This document shows, one piece after another, positions 7,524-9,835 of a DNA stretch of 9,835 nucleotides. Each line of letters begins with the position of its first letter. Position 1 is the first letter of the stretch. The notes beneath the pieces are model-generated. The model searched no databases. It saw only the letters and a list, made by a program, of their open reading frames with translations, and was not told the origin of the DNA. Position numbers and translations under genes: made by a program. Source of the stretch: Actinomycetota bacterium (GTDB lineage Bacteria; Actinomycetota; CADDZG01; WHSQ01); contig JACDBF010000371.1 in assembly GCA_013695055.1 (NCBI GenBank), forward strand, positions 1-9,835, given 5' to 3'.

Positions 7524-8738
7524 ATGGATGCGGGCGGCAAGACTCGAGGCCGAGACGACGAGGGTCGCTCTTCTGCCCCCGACGGGTGCACCAGCCTGGT
7601 TGGGTTCGGCCGCAGCCTCCGCGCCCACGGATTGCCGATTGGCACCAACCGCATACTGACCTTCTGTCGCTCGGCGGCTGCTCTGGCGCCGCTCGATCGC
7701 GACCGCCTCTACTGGGCCGGGCGCTCGAGCCTCATCGCTCACCCAGACCATGTCGAGACGTACGATCGGGTATTCGACGACTATTTTGGGCGCGGGCGGA
7801 TCAAAGAGGTGCTGACCGAGATGTTCTCCGGAATCAGTTCCCCGGCCGCCCCTGAAGTCCTCACTCAGGTCGCGCCGCTCTCCTCCGGTGACGACTCATC
7901 TGAGACCGATGAAGCGGACGCAAGTGAGATCGAAGTGCTTCGCCTCATTGCGTCAGAGGCAGAAGTGCTCCGGACCAAATCCTTCGACCGGCTTACGGTG
8001 GAGGAACGAGTGCTTACCGACCGGCTCATACGCAAGCTGGCCCTGACGCTGCCGGTGCGCCGCTCTCGGCGTGCGGATCGAGCACCAAAGGGCGGGCGCT
8101 TCGACCTCAGACGAACCCTTCGATCCTCGATGCGCACACAGGCCGAGCCACTGAAGCGCGAATGGCTGACGCGGCGCGAGGTCGCTCGGCCACTCGTGTT
8201 GATCCTCGACGTTTCGGGTTCGATGGCTCCTTTCACGCGTGCGCTGATGCATTTGGCCTTCGCCGCGATGTCACCCAAGGCGAGCCGCGTGGGGACCCGC
8301 AGGCATCGAGTCGAAGTCTTCTGCTTCGGAACTCACCTGACGCGTGTCACGCGGGCCATGCGCAGTGGCGATCCGGACCGGGCCCTGGCGGAGGTCGCTC
8401 GCCTGGTGCGCGACTGGGAGGGCGGCACTCGAATCGGGGAGTCACTCAAGACCCTGCTCGATCAGTATTCACAGGCCGCGGGAATGAAGGGTGCTGTAGT
8501 GGTGCTCTGCTCCGACGGGCTCGAACGGGGCGATCCCATCCTGCTCGCAGCCCAGATGGCCCGTCTGCACCGCATCGCTCACGATCTCATCTGGGTGAAC
8601 CCGCTCAAGGCAACGACCGGCTACGAACCACTTGCGCGCGGGATGGCCTCGGCTCTGCCCCACGTCGATCGCTTCCTGCCGGGCCACAACCTCAAGAGCC
8701 TCGAGGAGTTGAGCCGCGCTCTAGCCGTCCGGTCCTGA
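7524..8738 (+). CDS. coxE: CoxE-like von Willebrand factor A domain protein
   Basis: A 404-residue VWA-containing CoxE family protein, partner of the MoxR-type ATPase encoded just upstream. Residues about 20-110 hold the conserved N-terminal helical part ('LVGFGRSLRAHGLPIG', 'DRDRLYWAGRSSLIAHPD'). Residues about 115-140 are an acidic low-complexity stretch (SSGDDSSETDEAD). A basic helical region follows. The VWA domain (about 222-390) has a complete metal-ion site: DVSGS at Asp229/Ser231/Ser233, Thr302 in 'GGTRIG', and Asp331 in 'CSDGLERGD'. MoxR-VWA pairs act as metal-insertion or assembly chaperones; CoxE is linked to copper insertion in form I CODH. Here the client enzyme lacks the copper-binding Cys, so its exact job is open. 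No strong Shine-Dalgarno precedes the ATG, which fits coupled translation from coxD. It is the last gene of the operon. Confidence 0.9.
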   Translation: MDAGGKTRGRDDEGRSSAPDGCTSLVGFGRSLRAHGLPIGTNRILTFCRSAAALAPLDRDRLYWAGRSSLIAHPDHVETYDRVFDDYFGRGRIKEVLTEMFSGISSPAAPEVLTQVAPLSSGDDSSETDEADASEIEVLRLIASEAEVLRTKSFDRLTVEERVLTDRLIRKLALTLPVRRSRRADRAPKGGRFDLRRTLRSSMRTQAEPLKREWLTRREVARPLVLILDVSGSMAPFTRALMHLAFAAMSPKASRVGTRRHRVEVFCFGTHLTRVTRAMRSGDPDRALAEVARLVRDWEGGTRIGESLKTLLDQYSQAAGMKGAVVVLCSDGLERGDPILLAAQMARLHRIAHDLIWVNPLKATTGYEPLARGMASALPHVDRFLPGHNLKSLEELSRALAVRS

Positions 8739-8742
8739 CGCG

Positions 8743-8779
8743 TAGGCTGGATTAATCGGAGATCGACGCTCCAGCCCTA
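8743..8779 (+). terminator. Hairpin after coxE, possible terminator
   Basis: TAGGCTGGA (8743-8751) pairs with TCCAGCCCTA (8770-8779) over 9 bp with one bulged base and an 18-nt loop, starting 4 bases past the coxE stop. No T-run follows, so it is not a classic intrinsic terminator; it may stabilise the 3' end. A competing smaller hairpin CTACC/GGTAG (8777-8790) shares its 3' end. Confidence 0.35.
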
Positions 8780-8809
8780 CCGATGGGTAGTCTCCAAGAG
8801 CTGCTTCAT
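8777..8809 (-). CDS. Ten-codon mini-ORF with strong ribosome binding site
   Basis: On the minus strand AGGGAGG (8820-8814), then 4 bases, then ATG (8809) opens a frame MKQLLETTHR that stops at TAG (8779-8777). The stop codon is the first triplet of the hairpin 8779-8743. An RBS, mini-ORF and hairpin in this order resemble a leader-peptide arrangement or the decapitated start of a lost gene; nothing downstream on this strand is left, as coxE lies there in the opposite direction. Could be chance. No family is recognised. Confidence 0.2.
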   Translation of the reverse strand: MKQLLETTHR

Positions 8810-8971
8810 GGAACCTCCCTTTACGCGCCTCGTCGGTCGCGGTAAGGACCGAATTGGCTCGCTTCACGACTCCTCCACACTACTGAGGACTTCGTGCGAG
8901 CTGGGGTGACCCACCAACCCCTGAAGGGTGCATTTATTGGGTTACTTCCCCTGATGACCTGGACTTTCTTA

Positions 8972-9016
8972 GTGCGTTCCGCCGGGATTCGAACCCCCGA
9001 CCCTCGGATTAAAAGT
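8972..9016 (-). pseudogene. 3' fragment of a tRNA-Lys(UUU) gene, possible attachment-site remnant
   Basis: Read on the minus strand, the segment begins ACTTTTAATCCGA, the anticodon loop CTTTTAA (anticodon UUU, Lys) with the 3' half of the anticodon stem. It continues through a variable loop to GGGGGTTCGAATCCC, the T-arm with a perfect TTCGAAT loop. No matching 5' half (acceptor, D-arm, 5' anticodon stem) exists in the adjoining bases. The 3' arm of the T-stem pairs only partly with the 5' arm, and there is no proper acceptor end. It is therefore a broken tRNA. Anticodon-loop-to-3'-end fragments are typical att sites left by tyrosine-integrase elements; simple decay after IS activity is the alternative. 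Confidence 0.6.
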
Positions 9017-9060
9017 TGAGCGCTCGAGTCGCGTCTACCTGCATCGCTGTCAACGACGGA

Positions 9061-9099
9061 TGAAAACTGCGCGGAAATCGCCGGTTGAAAACTGCGCGG
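9061..9099. repeat. IS21 terminal direct repeats (2 x 14 bp)
   Basis: TGAAAACTGCGCGG occurs exactly at 9061-9074 and again at 9086-9099, 25 bases start to start. Multiple short repeats inside each end are typical of IS21-family elements, where they are thought to be transposase-binding sites. The inner copy ends two bases before the istB stop codon. Confidence 0.75.
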
Positions 9100-9100
9100 T

Positions 9101-9736
9101 TCAGCGTCTTGTTTCGGACCCCATCACCTCCTTGCCCTTGCCTTTGAGTCTGTAGCTGTCGCCCTTGAGCGGGATCACCTCGGCGTGGTGCACGAGCCGG
9201 TCGACCATGGCTGCGACCGCCACGGCATCACCGAAGATCTCGGTCCACGCCGAGAAGGTCTTGTTGGAGCTCACGATCAGGCTCGAGCGCTCGTAGCGGG
9301 AGCTGACCAGAGCGAAGAAGAGCGCAGCGGCCTCTGGATCGAACGGTATGTAGCCGACCTCATCGCAGATCACGAGCGGGATCCGCCCGAGACGCTCCAG
9401 CTCGTCGTCGAGACGGCCGGCACGTTTGGCTTCACCGAGGCGCAAGACCCATTCATGGGCGGTGGCGAAAGCGACCCGGTGACCACGGCGAGCGGCCTGG
9501 ACCCCGAGCGCGATCGAGAGATGGGTCTTGCCGGTGCCCGGAGGACCGAGTAACACCACGTTGTTGGCTTCCGCCAGAAAGTCCAGCTGCGCTAGGTGGG
9601 CGACCTGGGTCCGCTTAACCGAACGCTGGAACGTGAAGTCGAAATCATCGAGTGTCTTGACCTGGGGGAAGCGAGCGCGTTTGACCCGTGTCTGGCCACC
9701 ATGGCTTTCGCGCGAGGACACCTCTTCGGTTAGCAC
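9101..9736 (-). CDS. istB: IstB-like IS21 helper ATPase (main part of gene)
   Basis: IstB is the AAA+/DnaA-like ATPase that helps the IstA transposase choose and bend target DNA. The 211 residues from GTG 9736 include Walker A 'GPPGTGKT' (64-71), Walker B 'LVICDEVGYIPF' with Asp125/Glu126, the 'SSNK' sensor (156-159) and 'MVDRLVHHAEV' with the arginine finger region. The ending 'KGDSYRLK' is normal for the family. The GTG is probably not the true start: it has no Shine-Dalgarno, and the same frame continues upstream as 'ASDESWDYEAYLAAV', which is standard IstB sequence. The missing first 45 or so residues are encoded in another frame (see the adjoining 5' segment), so this copy is probably disabled unless the shift is programmed or a sequencing error. 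Confidence 0.85.
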   Translation of the reverse strand: MLTEEVSSRESHGGQTRVKRARFPQVKTLDDFDFTFQRSVKRTQVAHLAQLDFLAEANNVVLLGPPGTGKTHLSIALGVQAARRGHRVAFATAHEWVLRLGEAKRAGRLDDELERLGRIPLVICDEVGYIPFDPEAAALFFALVSSRYERSSLIVSSNKTFSAWTEIFGDAVAVAAMVDRLVHHAEVIPLKGDSYRLKGKGKEVMGSETRR

Positions 9737-9835
9737 CGCGGCCAGATAAGCCTCGTAGTCCCACGACTCGTCGCTTGCTCTGGTACTAGGGTGCGGGCGG
9801 CATCGGGGATGCGTGGCGCCTTGAGCGCTCTGGAC
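9737..9835 (-). pseudogene. istB: Frameshifted 5' segment of istB
   Basis: From the window edge, one minus-strand frame reads SRALKAPRIPDAARTL, the usual IstB N-terminal signature, up to about position 9787. It then runs on as VPEQATS to a TAA at about 9734. The frame that holds the rest of IstB picks up at about 9778 with ASDESWDYEAYL. The two pieces fit end to end with a one-base loss (or two-base gain) between 9778 and 9789. About 10-15 N-terminal residues lie outside the window. Confidence 0.75.

Larger units (their letters stand above)
8739..9047. other. Gene-free stretch between coxE and the IS21 end
   Basis: No ordinary gene is visible in these 309 bases. It holds a hairpin next to the coxE stop, a 10-codon mini-ORF on the minus strand, a GGGGT/ACCCC short dyad (8903-8921), and a tRNA-Lys 3' fragment; all but the short dyad are listed separately. 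The mixture looks like recombination debris between the operon and the insertion sequence. Confidence 0.5.
9048..9835 (-). mobile_element. IS21-family insertion sequence, one end, partial
   Basis: The element end is placed at TGTCAACGAC (9048 onward), since IS21 ends usually begin with TGT. It is followed by two copies of a 14-bp repeat and by istB reading toward this end. The istA transposase and the other end should lie beyond position 9835. The target duplication cannot be checked within the window. Confidence 0.7.

Noticed and set aside
8972..9047. A complete, functional tRNA-Lys gene
   Set aside because: The bases before the anticodon loop do not pair with its 3' stem, there is no D-arm or 5' acceptor strand, and the T-stem is only partly paired.
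9061..9099. CRISPR-like repeat
   Set aside because: Only two 14-bp copies with an 11-bp gap, located at an IS21 end, where such repeats are expected; no array and no cas genes.

Overview
The window is GC-rich bacterial DNA with strong Shine-Dalgarno sites and frequent GTG/TTG starts. Together with the gene types, this suggests an actinobacterial-type chromosome (Actinomycetota, possibly an uncultured lineage); that placement is an inference. The core, about 791-8738, is an intact gene set for a molybdenum hydroxylase of the aerobic CO dehydrogenase (Cox) type. It is flanked on both sides by mobile-element and broken-gene debris.

Layout. 1-355: no gene I can support. 356-577 (+): N-terminal, coiled-coil piece of an Mrr-type restriction endonuclease. 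It is joined head-to-head with 576-701 (-), the N-terminal piece of an IS1182-like transposase. 791-2596 (-): a two-gene operon of an XdhC/CoxI-type maturation factor followed by a CoxG-like SRPBCC protein. 2597-2853: divergent control region with a 6-bp inverted repeat and a hairpin that covers the ribosome binding site of the next gene. 2854-8738 (+): a tight operon coxS-coxL-coxM-coxD-coxE with gaps of 10 bp or less or overlapping stop/start codons. 8739-9047: no ordinary gene; it holds a hairpin, a 10-codon mini-ORF and a 3' fragment of a tRNA-Lys(UUU) gene. 9048-9835: one end of an IS21-family element with the helper ATPase gene istB, whose 5' part is frameshifted; the element continues past the window.

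How the genes work together. CoxS ([2Fe-2S] subunit), CoxL (molybdopterin subunit) and CoxM (FAD subunit) make the heterotrimeric enzyme. The order S-L-M and the active-site loop AYRGAGR place it in form II (also called CODH-like or BMS type). Form I, the proven CO dehydrogenase, has M-S-L order and a copper-binding Cys in the loop AYxCSFR. CoxD (MoxR-type AAA+ ATPase) and CoxE (VWA protein) form a chaperone pair for active-site maturation. The XdhC/CoxI protein probably handles or sulfurates the molybdenum cofactor, and CoxG probably tethers the enzyme to the membrane. The true substrate (CO or another small or aromatic compound) cannot be read from the sequence. The combination of a loop without Cys and a full set of maturation genes is the most interesting biological question here.
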